DNA of 64,000 bases from Siphonodentalium dalli (GCA_032622095.1 CP136066.1:5541784-5605783); one strand, 5' to 3'. Numbered from the stretch's first letter, positions 53,501-63,976 are shown. Translations and numbers: made by a program. Notes: a model not told the origin generated them from the sequence alone.

Positions 53501-55686
53501 ACTGATTGAAACATACATAACCAATTAGGGGCACTGATTAACACATACATATCCAATTAAGGGCACTGATTAAAACATACATAACCAATTAGGGGCACAG
53601 ATTAAAACATACATAACCATTTAGGGGCACTGATTAAAACATACATAACAAATTAAGGGCACTGATTAAAACATACATAACCAATTAAGGGCACTGATCA
53701 AAACATACATAACCAATTAGGGGCACTGATTAAAACATACAAAACTAATTAGGGGCACTGATTAAAACATACCTAACCAATTAGGGGCACTGATTAAAAC
53801 ATACAAAACCAATTAGGGGCACTGATTAAAACATACCTAACCAATTAGGGGCACTGATTAAAACACACCTAACCAATTAGGGGCACTGATTAAAACATAC
53901 ATAGCCAATTAGGGGCACTGATTAAAACATACAAAACCAGTTAGGGGCACTGATTAAAACATACCTAACCAATTAGGGGCACTGATTAAAACATACCTAA
54001 CCAATTAGGGGCACTTATTAAAACATGCAAAACCAATTAGGGGCACTGATTAAAACATACAAAACCAATTAGGGGCACTGATTAAAACATACATAACCAT
54101 TTAGGGGCACTGATTAACACATACATAACCATTTAGGGGCACTGATTAACACATACGTAACCAATTAAGGGCACTGATTAAAACATACATAACAAATTAA
54201 GGGCACTGATTAAAACATACATAACCAATTAAGGGCACTGATTAAAACATACATAACCAATTAGGGGCACTGATTAAAACATACAAAACCAATTAGGGGC
54301 ACTGATTAAAACATATATAACCATTTAGGGGCACTGATTAAAGCATACATAACCAATTAGGGGCACTGATTAAAACACACATAACCAATTAGGGGCACTG
54401 ATTAAAACATACATAACCAATTAGAGGCACTGATTGAAACATACATAACCAATTAGGGGCACTGATTAACACATACATAACCAATTAAGGGCACTGATTA
54501 AAACATACATAACCAATTAGGGGCACTGATTAAAACATACATAACCATTTAGGGGCACTGATTAAAACATACATAACAAATTAAGGGCACTGATTAAAAC
54601 ATACATAACCAATTAAGGGCACTGATTAAAACATACATAACCAATTAGGGGCACTGATTAAAACATACAAAACTAATTAAGGTCACTGATTAAAACATAC
54701 CTATCCAATTAGGGGCACTGATTAAAACATACCTATCCAATTAGGGGCACTGATTAAAACATACAAAACCAATTAGGGGCACTGATTAAAACACACCTAA
54801 CCAATTAGGGGCACTGATTAAAACATACATAGCCAATTAGGGGCACTGATTAAAACATACATAGCCAATTAGGGGCACTGATTAAAACATACAAAACCAA
54901 TTAGGGGCACTGATTAAAACATACCTAACCAATTAGGGGCACTGATTAAAACATACTTAACCAATTAGGGTCACTGATTAAAACATACCGAATCAATTAG
55001 GGGCACAGATTAAAACATACCTAACCAATTAGGGGCACGGATTAAAACATACAAAACCAATTAGGGTCACTGATTAAAACATACCGAATCAATTAGGGGC
55101 ACAGATTAAAACATACCTAACCAATTAGGGGCACGGATTAAAACATACAAAACCAATTAGGGGCACTGATTAAAACATACCGAATCAATTAGGGGCACAG
55201 ATTAAAACATACCTAACCAATTAGGGGCACTGATTAAAACATACTTAACCAATTAGGGTTACTGATTAAAACATACCGAATCAATTAGGGGCACAGATTA
55301 AAACATACCTAACCAATTAGGGGCACGGATTAAAACATACAAAACCAATTAGGGGCACTGATTAAAACATACCTAACCAATTAGGGGCACTGATTAAACC
55401 ATACAAAACCAATTAGGGGCACTGATTAAAACATACATAACCAATTAGGGCCACCGATTAAAATATACAAAACCAATTAGGGGCACTGATTAAAACATAC
55501 ACAACCAATTAGGGGCACTGATTAAAACATACAAAACCAATTAGGGCACTGATTAAAACATACATAACCAATTAGGGGCACTGATTAAGACATACATAAC
55601 CAATTATGGGCACTGATTGAAACATACAAAACCAATTAGGGGCACTGATTAAAACATACCTAACCAATTAAGGGCACTGATTAAAC
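20571..55686. repeat. 35-kb satellite/minisatellite array, 32-bp monomer, about 1,100 copies
   Basis: The monomer is 32 bp, with the core CCAATTAGGGGCACTGATTA followed by AAACATACATAA. It runs head to tail without interruption; 35,116 bp divided by 32 gives about 1,097 copies. Diagnostic variants occur at fixed sites: ACATAAC / ACCTAAC / ACAAAAC, CAATTAG / CATTTAG, AGGGG / AAGGG, TTAAAAC / TTAACAC / TTAAGAC, plus rarer 31-, 33- and 34-bp monomers. The order of variants repeats over long distances, which shows higher-order structure (see findings). There are no spacers, so it is not CRISPR-like, and it encodes nothing; minus-strand frames with repeated VLISAPNW are by-products. It sits entirely in the intron of the lectin-like gene. 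Confidence 0.98.
25640..27600. other. Sub-region of the array with excess single-base insertions
   Basis: Between about 25640 and 27600 many monomers carry one extra base in a homopolymer (AAAAAC for AAAAC, GGGGG for GGGG, AAACC for AACC) or a stray base such as GGGCCACTTG. Flanking monomers on both sides are mostly free of this. The variant order matches cleaner sequence about 1.95 kb to the right (for example 26600-27590 against about 28560-29590). Confidence 0.7.
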
Positions 55687-56301
55687 AATTTCAAATGAAT
55701 ATCTCTTTCAAAGCGGGATGGGAAAGCTTCGTGTGGAACGTCGATTTGTAATCACCAACAGAGGGACTCTGGCCATGACCGTTATACCTTAATGTGTTTG
55801 CATGTTTGTTGTTGTAAACATTTGTAGCTTTTAATTGACGGACGGTCGCGACAAATTGGCTATAGAGCTCCACGGGAAAATTCGAAAGCTAAGCACAGCA
55901 TCCCACGACTGCATGGTATACTATTTTCAATTGTATATACAACTCGTCGCACGTGGTAGAGACATTCAACGATAAGATCAATGTCTGAAAGTAATTTTTG
56001 CACGAAATATCTGTTCAACATTTTGTCTAGTACGTGGCCATAGGTTTTCAGTTGTGGTGTCCAACTTATAATTTTCCAAGTCCTGTAAACAAACTTTGTC
56101 AAGGATCACTTAAATTAATTTTATGTTTTTGAAAGTATGAATGCTTCTTTAACTTATCATACAATACTGTGAGGTCAGAGGTAACAAGTGCCGGCAGTTA
56201 AGTAATACGATTAAACTCTTGACGTCAAATGGCCATTTCTGTTGAACTGATGAGTTTCCGATACCGCTCTATCAAATTTATATTCTCTTATTTCCATGCA
56301 G
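55687..56301. other. Right part of the lectin intron
   Basis: Unique, slightly more GC-rich sequence ending in a pyrimidine-rich tract and the acceptor TTTCCATGCAG (AG at 56300-56301). Minus-strand frames of 60 and 80 codons (55691-55873 and 55860-56102) overlap in different phases and look like a possible decayed coding relic, but I recognise no domain. Confidence 0.5.
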
Positions 56302-56513
56302 ACAACTTGTGGGTGGACGGAAACAGATTCAACATCTCGTCGCCATGGAAACACTGGGATGGGAGCACAGTTTCCTATACAGGAGCGGCAGTCATTTCAG
56401 ATGGACCGACTGAGACTTGCTGGCGACTAAGCATGGCTAAGGCATATAACCTGGAGGACGCAGTATGTTCTTGGAATTTCTACTACGCCTGTCAAATTAG
56501 AAAAATGTACTGA
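56302..56513 (+). CDS. C-type lectin-like domain gene, terminal exon (C-terminal half of the domain)
   Basis: Starts after TTTCCATGCAG in phase 1, matching the phase of the exon at 17546-17740, and ends at TGA 56511-56513. It encodes about 70 residues: LWVDGNRF (position of the family's WIGL strand), PWKHWDGS, SYTGAA, ETC, DAVC and YYACQI. With SVCE in the upstream exon this supplies all four canonical cysteines: SVCE pairs with YYAC, and ETC pairs with DAVC. The calcium/sugar motifs of the family (EPN or QPD, and WND) are absent: the loop before ETC reads ISDGPT and the position before the next cysteine reads LEDAV. Calcium-dependent sugar binding is therefore doubtful. The protein ends five residues after the last cysteine (QIRKMY). 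That both exons form one gene is inferred from phase and complementary halves, across a 38.6-kb intron. Confidence 0.75.
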
Positions 56514-57181
56514 TTCTCTTAAACCTGATTATGTTATACGAGAGGTATGAACTATTCAAAATTGTGTCTCCAGGTGTGGGCGACATTTCCCATTAATACA
56601 GATTGCAAATGCTACATATATAGTTGCATGTATACAGTTAAACTTCTCTCAACCGAACAACCTTTGGATCTGTCCTTCTGTTCGGTTTAGAAAGGTGTTC
56701 GGTTTACAGAAACTCGCGCAACTATCGGAATATATTGCCGTCGACAGTAAGAGTTATTGCGACCCAAACACCTCCTTACTGATTAATTAAACTTTATTCA
56801 ATAAACTACCAAATCAAACATAAATGCAATAGATAAGACGTGTTATAATAAGACATATGCATATATGTATAGATATGCCAGGATGCATGGAAACGATACA
56901 TTTTATGGTGATTCGCAGTTTTATAAAATGTCGTTGACAGTATATTTGACTTACTTGACACTGAGCTATTGTCAGCTTTGGTGTAGACTGGGGATATTGT
57001 ATGTCTACTATTCTGGTCTATATTCAAATCTGAGATGTCATTTTCCCGATGACTAATTAATTTTGATAATTTGATTAAAACTGCGATGGTGACAATAAAC
57101 CGCCACCGTGAACTTTTAGCGAATTAGTGTATAGCTAGGACAATTGTTAAAACAAAGAGTCCAGTCCAGCACAATAACTGC
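56514..57181. other. 3' flank of the lectin gene
   Basis: Probable 3' UTR followed by AT-rich intergenic sequence. At 56650-56720 the word TTCGGTTTA recurs near its inverse AACCGAACA, a weak hairpin. No gene recognised. Confidence 0.45.
56800..56805 (+). promoter_or_regulatory. Candidate polyadenylation signal of the lectin-like gene
   Basis: AATAAA lies 287 bases downstream of the lectin stop codon (within TTATTCAATAAACTACC). No nearer canonical hexamer was noticed, so this is the best candidate for the transcript end. Confidence 0.4.
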
Positions 57182-57310
57182 TGTAAAACAACTTGTAATT
57201 GCTCTAATTATCCGTGAATTCACCACTGTTCATTTTCACCGAGACAACATATAACATCCTTTATCCATTGGTAACTCATCTGATTTTCCCTGGCTCTCTA
57301 CACACATGCA
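57182..57310 (-). repeat. Possible short 3' LTR of the Ty3/gypsy element
   Basis: Proposed only from position: it lies just beyond the purine-rich tract (minus strand of 57311-57371) and begins on the plus strand with TGTAA, the same word as the visible end of the 5' LTR. About 117-129 bp would be short for an LTR. No second copy is available for comparison. Confidence 0.2.
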
Positions 57311-57371
57311 GCTATCTTCTTCTCGCTTCCAATCTCTTTTTTCCCTCGTTTCTCTCTTCCTTGCCTTCCAG
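57311..57371 (-). promoter_or_regulatory. Candidate polypurine tract
   Basis: The plus strand is almost pure pyrimidine (CTTCTTCTCGCTTCC, CTCTTTTTTCCCTCG, TTTCTCTCTTCC), giving a purine-rich stretch on the element's coding strand at the place expected for plus-strand priming before the 3' LTR. Confidence 0.35.
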
Positions 57372-57408
57372 GGTTGCCTCCCCGATCGCTTCCGTTATTA
57401 GCTTTCCC

Positions 57409-57540
57409 AGCGTCACTAACGGCTCACTGACTTCGCCAAATTCCGACACGTCCACACCGATTACACAGCTCTCCTAGCGTCACTAACGGCTTGCTGACTT
57501 CCCCAATCCCTGAAGCGTTCACATCGCGTCCACACCTTCC
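57409..57540. repeat. 67-bp tandem duplication in the element's 3' untranslated part
   Basis: AGCGTCACTAACGGCT starts at 57409 and 57476. Both units continue with TGACTTC, a CC-rich middle and CGTCCACACC. Two imperfect copies. Confidence 0.75.
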
Positions 57541-57789
57541 GCCATCAATTTTGAAGATGTTCTCATTGAATTGAATTAAATTATGAGCATTAAAATCATA
57601 CAACTGTACATTGTCTGCATTGAATGAGTAAATTCTTGAATACTTTTGACAGGATAAGGTCTGTATAAGTGATAACAATTTACACTGTACAGCCCCGTGA
57701 CCATGTGCGACAAATGGGGTTGCAAACTGTACGCTTTGAAATTAGTTATGGTCCACATAGTGACCATCAAGAATCGACTAACAAATGGT

Positions 57790-58260
57790 TTAGTCAAAAA
57801 GTTGATAGCCCTCAATGCGAGAGGTTTTCTTGGTTATACGACCAGATCTTGTCTGGTGAGCACTCCAGTTATCGGCAGTGTTGTTTGAGTCATGAATGGC
57901 CACCTGAGACTGATTACCATTGGGCAATGTGTCAGTTTCTGCAAGCGGTCCATGTGATATAGTATCATTCAGGCGCGGCGAAGTGCTCTGAGCGCCGGAC
58001 TGATTATCAACAGACTGATGTGAATCAACTCTCTCGGAATCTACATGTAATTCAGAATTTCTATGGAAATCATGTGGTGGAGAAGCAAAACTAACATCAA
58101 AATCGTCACTTTCATTGTCACTATCTACAATTAAGATGTTATTACTGTCTGAATCTGGGCTGACATGTGTTAATTTCATCAGCATTTTGACCTCGAAGGT
58201 CCCATGACCAACACTATCTCGACTTTTCTGGGAGTTAAATACACCTCTAAATGGTTTCAT
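57790..58260 (-). CDS. Ty3/gypsy pol C-terminal acidic tail
   Basis: 156-residue open frame at the end of pol, downstream of integrase in element order. It is rich in Asp, Ser and Asn (SDSDNESDDFD region) and ends with HQTRSGRITKKTSRIEGYQL, which matches the basic TRSGR-type ending common after gypsy integrases. This is probably the C-terminal part of the integrase polypeptide rather than a separate protein. Its first Met is not a proven start, because the preceding integrase frame (58265-58620) is broken by stops and shifts. Confidence 0.55.
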   Translation of the reverse strand: MKPFRGVFNSQKSRDSVGHGTFEVKMLMKLTHVSPDSDSNNILIVDSDNESDDFDVSFASPPHDFHRNSELHVDSERVDSHQSVDNQSGAQSTSPRLNDTISHGPLAETDTLPNGNQSQVAIHDSNNTADNWSAHQTRSGRITKKTSRIEGYQLFD

Positions 58261-59520
58261 AGTGAATCGCTTTCTTTGTAATGCATTCGACCAACTTCAA
58301 CCGATACACTAAATCGGTAATCTTCTTGATGATAACATAATGTTCACCCCAATACCGATTGAATTTGGGGTTCTACCCTTTTTGGAAACGGGCCTACATG
58401 TACATACCATGACCCGATCTTCAACATGGTATATGGGACCATTTTTCCGCTTATCATAGAAATGCTTCCCTCTTTATTGGGCAATCCCAGCATTTGCTCT
58501 GACTCTGTCAAAACTACTTTCCATTTGCTTCCTCAATCTATTCACATAATCAATACTAGACTCAAACCTCTCCTGACTCCCACCATATAATATATCAATG
58601 GGTAGAGTTAGTTCTCTACCAAACATTAAGAACTGGGGGTGTATTTCGTTGATGAGTGCACACTCGACCTATAGGCTAGAAGAGCCTTATACACGTGTCT
58701 ATCCCAATCTCTTTGATTCTCAGCAACAATAGTTCTATTTAGTCGTTCTACTGACCAACTGTGGGTGATATGGTGTAGTTTGTGTTGTTCTGTGTCGAGG
58801 AGATCACATATATTTCTGAATAATGATGGAGTAAATTCTGCTCCCTGGTCGGAATGAATTTGAGCAGGAATGGCAAAACGACAAAACACTTCTTTAACCA
58901 ACACCTCTGCTATGGTTTCCGCTCTATGATTATCGAATGCAAAAGCTTATTTCCTTGATCAGACATTGATAGAGGTCCTACAATATCCATAGCTATTCGT
59001 GCAAATGGGTAACTTGATCGGCCTGCCGCCATTGCACATTGTGCCTTAACTGTTGGTGGTTTACAAGCAGCACATGTTATGCACGAAAGACACCATTGCT
59101 CCACATCCTGAATCATACCATTCCAATAAAATCTATCCTGTAATTTATTGAGTATTTTCTCTGTACCCATGTGACATCCAGACACACCACCATGAGCCTC
59201 TCTCATAACATCGTATCTAAAACCACGTTAGGCTATGGTCTGAAGCCGAGTGACGGAACCAGTGCTGTCTTCCTATCGATATAGTATGCGATCTTTGATT
59301 TCCAACCTGTTCCATGGTGTCCACAAACTCATCACAAACTTGCTACTTCCAACTGGACATGGTGGTCTCTCTCCATTTTCAAGCAGTTGTATAACTAATC
59401 CAATATCAGAATCTTTTTTTTGCTTTGTACTAAGTCTTATGGTGCTCTGCCATGGATCATGAGCGTATTCTGGCTCACCAACTGTGGCGTCTGACGTGAC
59501 GACTCTCCACACAGGAAGCG
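58261..59520 (-). pseudogene. Ty3/gypsy integrase, broken
   Basis: The zinc-binding HHCC region (HGG, CHMG, then SCITC) is followed by FYW..M..DVEQWC (58910-59206). The catalytic core has the first Asp in ARIAMDIVGPL, the second in IHSDQGAEF and the Glu in WSVERLNRTI (58626-58904). The C-terminal part continues through RVRANAGIAQ, a stop, KHFYDKRKNGPIY and DRVMV. Between GPLSMSDQGNK and AFDNHRAET about 14 residues normally present in the core are missing and the frame shifts (58905-58945). Integrase would insert element cDNA into the host genome; this copy cannot. Confidence 0.8.
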
Positions 59521-60120
59521 GCCATATGCTGTCTCACTGGGGGAAGTGTTGTCAGAATTCACCATTGATACATTCTCTGGGAAGCAGCCACATGCTGCCT
59601 CACCAGAAGTGTTTTCCACATATATTACTCTCGACAGAGCATCAGCATTCCCATTTAGTATATCACTTTTGTTTTGTTTTTTGACAAAATCATAGGCAGA
59701 TAATCCTATGGCCACCTCTCTCTCCTGCCAGTTAGATCTGAACCGGGCTTAAAATCTCTAATATTGCATAGAGCTTATGATCTATGAATAGTTCAAAGCT
59801 AGAACCTATTATAGATGATCTAAAATGGTGTAAGCCCATACAACACACCAGAACTATTTGTCATATGTGCTCCATCTCTGTGCTGTTTTTGACAATGCAG
59901 CATTAGCATAAATTATATCTGATTCCCTCCCCTCTACAACTTGTGACAGAACGGCCCCAACTACTCGGTTAGAAGAATCAGTTTGAATTATAAAAAGTGT
60001 TGTGAAGTCTGGATAAGTAATTATTGGCTGGGATGTCAATTTATCTGTTAACACATCAAATGCATCATCACACCATGATGTCCACTTAAATTCCATATCC
60101 TTATTCAACAACTAATTTAG
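59521..60120 (-). pseudogene. Ty3/gypsy RNase H and connection region, broken
   Basis: 59854-60111 encodes an RNase H start: FKWTSWCDDAFDVLTDKL, ITYPDF, the catalytic-Asp segment IIQTDSSNRVVGAVLSQ, then YANAALSKTAQRWSTYDK. After a broken stretch the link to integrase contains NGNADALSRV (about 59640-59670), a hallmark just before the integrase zinc finger. At least two frame changes separate these pieces. Confidence 0.8.
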
Positions 60121-60189
60121 TAGAACAGCTATCTGAGAAACATTCATTATGAATCACCTATGGTGTGATGCCAAGCTCAAAAAACTTTA

Positions 60190-61200
60190 TATTTGACTAA
60201 CTGTGTTAGGAGTAGAACAATTTCAGAACCGTATCAATATTAAACTTGTCTGGTTGAACCCCAGCGGCTGATACTTGGTGAACCGAAATAACAACCTTTT
60301 CCTGGAGCAAATGACATTTTTTTCTGATTTGGCCTTCAAACTCATCTGTCTCAGTCGACTGAAAACTTGAGTCAGGGCCTCCAAATGAGTCAAAACTGGG
60401 AGTTAACAAGATGACGTCATCAATGTAAAAAAAAAAAATTCTCCAATTGATTCCCGAAAGAGCCAGCTCCATGAGTCTATTTGACAAATTAATGTTGTAT
60501 AACAGAACACTGGAACACATCTACCTCCAGCAGCTACCGACTCCTTAAGACATCACACCAACACATCTTCAGTAATCAGTAATTGGCACATCATACTAAC
60601 TCCCAAGCCTGGTGTACCATGTCATGACAGCCATGGCTGGTCGTTCTTTGATTGAGTCCTTCACACCAGACGGATTATATTTCCTCCCGATCGACCGTGA
60701 CTGCGGAGCATTGGTCAAACCAAAAGGGATAACATTGAACTGATATAAACCAGTTCATGCAAAATGAAGTTTTAAGCTTGTCATTTTCATTCATATAATT
60801 TGCCAATACCAAGACGCCATATCAATAGTACTGAAATACTTCGCACCTGTTAGAGCACCAATGCACTGTACTATCCGAGGTAATGGATGTTCATCTTTTT
60901 GTGTGATATTATTGTACGATAGTCTATACTAAAACTTATGGGCCATCTGTTTTCATAACAAGAACAATGGGAGAACACCAGGGGCTTTGGCTTGGTTCAA
61001 TGACACCATTATCTAACATTCAAGCCACTTTCTCATCAACTATCATTCTTAAACCATATGGTATGCGACGAGGAGGTTATTTAGTTGGTCTCTCATTACC
61101 TGTATGGATATTATGTTTCATAAGGTTAACCTTCCCGATGTCCTGTGGCCCATTACTGAAAATCGATAAGAAGTTTCTCAAGTCGACTTGATTGTGAACT
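60190..61200 (-). pseudogene. Ty3/gypsy reverse transcriptase, broken
   Basis: The N-terminal part (about 60960-61190) reads DIGKVNLMKHNIHTG, PPRRIPYGLR, then GVIEPSQSPWCSPIVLVMKT, with three or more stop codons. The catalytic YIDD box lies in FFFYIDDVILLTPSFDSF (about 60400-60455), followed by thumb sequence KCHLLQEKVV..VHQVSAAGVQPDKF. The palm segment between them (60540-60950) is heavily broken. The order and motifs are those of gypsy-type RT. An A12 run at 60429-60440 on the plus strand sits next to the YIDD box. Confidence 0.82.
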
Positions 61201-62085
61201 GCTGAGAACTTTCCCATTTATATCAACAACATGAACCTTTTGGTTCCGTCTGTTTGAACAGAGACTGAAATTAACACTATTACCTGGGTTACTATTACAT
61301 GTGTTCAAATTTTTTAAACCCCAACACGTGTTATCTTTGTGCCTTCTCCTACACAAAGATGGAAACTTCCAATAGGAGTTTCCTTCTTTAATAATATGGG
61401 TGCATTGCTCACGTTCATAACTTGTGCCAAAGTTGTTTAATGTTTCACGATACTCACATAACTGGCAATCATCAATCCATATTCATTCTGGAATACCCCA
61501 TCTGGTTCAAGCACACCAGTCATATCATCACAAACTGTGTCATACGGTTGGGCCGTGTCTAAGTGTACTTGTAAACATTTCTCTGTTTTCTGTATGAATC
61601 CATACACGAGATGCCACAGACATGACAAACACTTGTAAATGCTCTCCATTTTGGAATTAAAGGAACTGTCGCATTCTCTATTATGAGAACACCATCATTT
61701 GGATCTATTGATATGCCAAATTTCTCAATCAAAGTCCATCCAATAAGCACACGAAAAGAGACATCCTTAGCGACAAGAAAGGGAACTTAATCTTCTTCGA
61801 CCCATTAATGAGAGAAACTTGAAGTTCCCCCAGTGACACTACTGATTACTTACTGAGGTTTCTGATATTTTGATAGGAGTCAACTCTTTGGAACTCAACA
61901 GTTTGTGATTATTTTGGAACCCCGATCACTTATGATACACATTCCAGCACCAGTATCGACCAACACTTTAGTTTCAACCCCATCAACACTGGCATACACC
62001 AGGGATGACAACCCTGTGATGTCTGCCACATTGCCCAGCCTACTCTCAGGGACTGATGTTTTGCGCTCAACATCAGTCACTACCC
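61153..62085 (-). pseudogene. Ty3/gypsy retropepsin and protease-RT linker, broken
   Basis: 61895-62080 contains the aspartic protease active site VLVDTGAGMCIISD (DTGA). 61559-61750 continues with LIGWTLIEKFGISID and GVLIIENATVPL, the C-terminal lobe. 61437-61649 (VLEPDGVFQNEYGLMIASYV) and 61153-61356 (ending RLEKLLIDFQ) are the usual linker before reverse transcriptase. The pieces lie in different frames. Retropepsin would process the Gag-Pol polyprotein. Confidence 0.75.
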
Positions 62086-62259
62086 GTTTAAATCATGACT
62101 TGATGACCATGATCCAGAACCAAGTTCGTTTGGAAAGACTGACTCTGACCATGCTCTCTTGGACTAGAACCTCAAAGGGGGCCCTGCATTGTTGACGACC
62201 TCTTTGTCTGGAAACAGTAGGACATTATATATACAAATGGCCAGCTTGTCAGGTGGACC

Positions 62260-62902
62260 TGACCTCCCTGATTAGATTGACCTATCCCTCCATTAGCCAC
62301 ACTAATTTCAGCGATTTGTTCTTGCATTTGTGTCAATTGTGTTTAAAGCGATTCAAACATGTTATCTGGGGGACCTGCTTGAGCTGTCACCATATTGACA
62401 ATTCGCTCCCTACTTTCTCTCTCTGTGGCTAAACGAATTTCTAGTTCCGCAGCTTTGTTCATAGCACCTTTAGCGGTTTTGTGGTGTTGTTTCCTTAATT
62501 TTCTACCAAGTTTGCCTGTCCCCCAAGAAATCTAGTGAATATCACATATCCAATGGCCTCATTATTGTATTTGGGGTATGATTCATCGGCCCGTTACCAC
62601 ACATAGCCTGAACGATTTTCATCAGGTATTCGGTCTCTTCTTGCAAGTTCTGCTCGAATAACAACCACCAAGTCATCAGATGAATATGCGTCTTTAAAAA
62701 CGTTCACAATCTCATTCCAGACCTGTTTTGCTTTGAGGGTAATTCCCCTGTATACAGCGAATGCATCATCGCCCAATATAGTGGGAAATATTTTGACCTT
62801 TGCATCTGATGCCCTTAACTCATATATCTCTAACCATGCATCAAAGTTGTCACCTTGTTTGCCTCAAAACCTTTCAGGGGGCGTAGCCATATAACTAGCC
62901 AT
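62260..62902 (-). pseudogene. Ty3/gypsy gag, broken
   Basis: ATG at 62902 starts MASYMATPPERF, then an in-frame TGA (62866-62864). The frame continues GDNFDAWLEIYELRASDAKV and ILGDDAFAVYRGITLKAKQV, then VFKDAYSSDDLVVVIRAELA, typical gypsy capsid wording. A second stop follows NRSGYVW, then a frameshift and a Glu/Arg-rich coiled-coil-like segment (about 62400-62480). No zinc knuckle is evident. Gag would form the capsid of the virus-like particle. It starts only 21-22 bases after the stop of the SGNH-like ORF, suggesting one transcript. Confidence 0.65.
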
Positions 62903-62924
62903 AGTTACCTTACTGTGCCTTGTG

Positions 62925-63678
62925 TCACTTGAAATAGACGTATTCAATGTTGCTATCACTAGTGTCACTAAGCAAATCTGATCCTGGTGATATGTCTTCT
63001 ATATTGGGACTCAACAAATCTATGACAGATTGTCCTACTGTAACACCAGGAAGATACTGAACCTCTGCTCGAAATGCCCTAAAAAGAAGTTCAAACCACC
63101 GGCGTTTTATATCACCGATGGCATGTAGACCATCATAAAAATGTTTGTGCAGATATCGCTTTGAAAGACGCTTTTCTTGATATCGTTGACCGCAAACTGA
63201 TACCACGAAAGAGACCAACAACCAGAAACTGCTTGTTGAGCACAGTTATGAACTTGTATGAGTCTTTTTATAACTGAGCAACTGTATCATTAATTTCTAT
63301 TTTCCACTGTCTCAAATCGTTCTCAGTGTATCCATGTTCAGATATGTTGATGCCATTGTTAGTGTAATAGTTGCCAAAGAAACAAGTTGGTATTGATATA
63401 AATCTTACCAAAGCAGATGGAATATGTGACTTAATTCGAGATTCAAAACGTTGCAGCTTCTCAAAAACTTCATTAGCTGTAACCTGATTTGGTTTAAAGA
63501 ACTCTCTGTCCAGCAAATCATTAATGCCTGCACAAATTTGTATAGTTACAGGAGTATCAACTGTAATGTTCCAGTTGTCAAGGTCATATTCTATATGGAG
63601 ATCCTTTGGTTGTGCATATCGGTCAAAATTATTGGCTCGAGAATCTGCTGCCAATAGACACATTTCATGGTTCGACAT
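62925..63678 (-). pseudogene. SGNH/GDSL-hydrolase-like ORF upstream of gag, one frameshift
   Basis: Starts at ATG 63678 (MSNHEMCLLAADSRANNF). The SGNH-family blocks occur in order: block I as AADSRANNF (the Ser region), block III as CAGINDLLDREF (G-x-N-D), and after a frameshift between 63268 and 63221 block V as FYDGLHAIGDI (D-x-x-H), then RRWFELLFRAF. The first half is open to TAA at 63268-63270; the second half is open to TGA at about 62925. SGNH enzymes are esterases/lipases, but activity here is unproven. Similar esterase domains are known in ORF1 of some CR1/L2-type LINEs. Here the ORF lies between the primer binding site and gag of a gypsy-like element, so it appears to be element-borne. 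Confidence 0.65.
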
Positions 63679-63976
63679 TGCCAAGAATAATTGGAACCTG
63701 GAATTCCATGAGTATTAATTAGGCACAACAAGTTTTGGCACAAAAAGTCTCTGCAAGATTGGAGCCGTTATATACTGCCCAAAATTTGAATTATACTACC
63801 AAATTTCCTTCACAATTTTCATTATTTTGCCAAATTATTCTATTTATACCAAATTATCTCGAGCAATCATATACTGCCCATCAAACTTGCCATTCAGTGA
63901 TTCACAAAATTGTGTCAACAAAATATACATCTATTCTGTGTTTATTCTGTTCGTGGAACATTATTCTGCATGGACA
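63679..63976 (-). other. 5' untranslated leader of the retrotransposon
   Basis: About 300 bases between primer binding site and the first ATG. It has two copies of CATATACTGCCCA-type wording on the plus strand (TATATACTGCCCA at about 63769 and CATATACTGCCCA at about 63869) and repeated CCAAATT words. Function is unknown; it may hold packaging or translation signals. Confidence 0.5.

Noticed and set aside
20571-55686. CRISPR-like array of regular repeats
   Set aside because: The 32-bp units are directly adjacent, with no unique spacers, in a eukaryotic intron. It is a satellite.
56229-56301. ATG at 56229 as the start of the lectin product
   Set aside because: The frame upstream of 56302 overlaps a clear acceptor site with a pyrimidine tract, and the domain would lack its first half. 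The exon reading is better.
57214-57477. Plus-strand frame of 87 codons, Ser/Pro/Leu-rich
   Set aside because: Lies in the pyrimidine-rich and tandem-repeat 3' part of the minus-strand retrotransposon; composition explains it.
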